Shown in pieces: positions 14,807-14,910 of a DNA stretch of 14,910 nt. Each line of letters opens with the position of its first letter. Position 1 is the stretch's first letter. The notes under the pieces were generated by a model. The model did not search any database and was not told the origin of the DNA. It worked only from the letters and a program-made list of their open reading frames with translations. A program made the translations under genes and the position numbers. Location of the stretch: assembly GCA_947629115.1 (NCBI GenBank), contig CANRCL010000018.1, positions 1 through 14,910 of the forward strand, given 5' to 3'. The DNA comes from an uncultured Bacilli bacterium (GTDB lineage Bacteria; Bacillota_I; Bacilli_A; RF39; UBA660).

Positions 14807-14837
14807 TATACCATTAAAAAAATCACCGAAGTGTATG

Positions 14838-14895
14838 AATAATTAGTAAAAATGTTACATAATTTATAAACAAATAATTAGTGAAAATGTTACAT
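14838..14895. repeat. Two 23-bp direct repeats near the right edge
   Basis: Copies at 14838-14860 and 14873-14895 (period 35 bp) differ at one base: TTAGTAAAAATGTTACAT against TTAGTGAAAATGTTACAT, both preceded by AATAA. Each ends in ATGTTACAT, itself nearly an inverted repeat (ATGT/ACAT). There is no gene between 14749 and 14910. They lie just upstream of the operon promoter and could be internal end-repeats of an insertion sequence extending to the right, or operator/iteron-like sites. The sequence alone does not decide. Confidence 0.7.
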
Positions 14896-14910
14896 CAAAA
14901 ATAGTAGATT

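Noticed and set aside
14814..14834. CAC-TTCG-GTG tetraloop followed by T7 on the minus strand, resembling a terminator
   Set aside because: The stem has only three base pairs before a mismatch, too weak to call.

Overview
The window is AT-rich DNA with strong GGAGG-type ribosome binding sites, TTG/TATAAT promoters and many ATA and AAA codons. TGG is the tryptophan codon and TGA is used as a stop, so genetic code 11 applies. This suggests a low-GC Firmicute, probably in the Bacilli/Erysipelotrichia neighbourhood close to the Mollicutes; the placement is inference. All eleven genes are on the minus strand, so transcription runs from right to left.

The right and centre hold a Gram-positive type IV secretion (conjugation-type) locus. 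Transcription starts from a promoter at 14778-14806. The order is: two small paralogous pilin-like membrane proteins (14314-14748 and 13836-14234), a VirB6-like channel protein with a long soluble tail (11233-13821), a PrgI/VirB3-like protein (10887-11210), and a VirB4 ATPase divided between two coupled genes (10352-10915 and 8568-10352). After a hairpin terminator come a membrane-anchored two-domain wall hydrolase acting as the VirB1 equivalent (6622-8496), a lipoprotein with a C-terminal membrane helix (5856-6593), and a bitopic extracellular protein (5044-5859). Last is the VirD4 coupling ATPase (2639-4987), which has its own near-consensus promoter and is followed by a terminator. No relaxase, integrase or oriT is visible, so the window cannot decide whether this is an integrative conjugative element or a resident secretion system.

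The left end (1-2456) is the first 818 codons of a large surface protein that continues past the window edge. It has an N-terminal membrane segment, a distinct stalk region, then six tandem Ig-like repeats of about 100 residues, each with a Cys-X9-Cys pair. Its promoter is the most striking feature of the window: an uninterrupted run of eight G sits in the 18-nt spacer between TTGATT and TATAAT. That is the architecture of slipped-strand phase variation, so this adhesin-like protein may be switched by promoter-spacer length next to the secretion machine.

The right end (14749-14910) has no gene. It holds the operon promoter and two 23-bp direct repeats (14838-14860 and 14873-14895) that may mark the edge of a mobile element or a regulatory array lying mostly outside the window.
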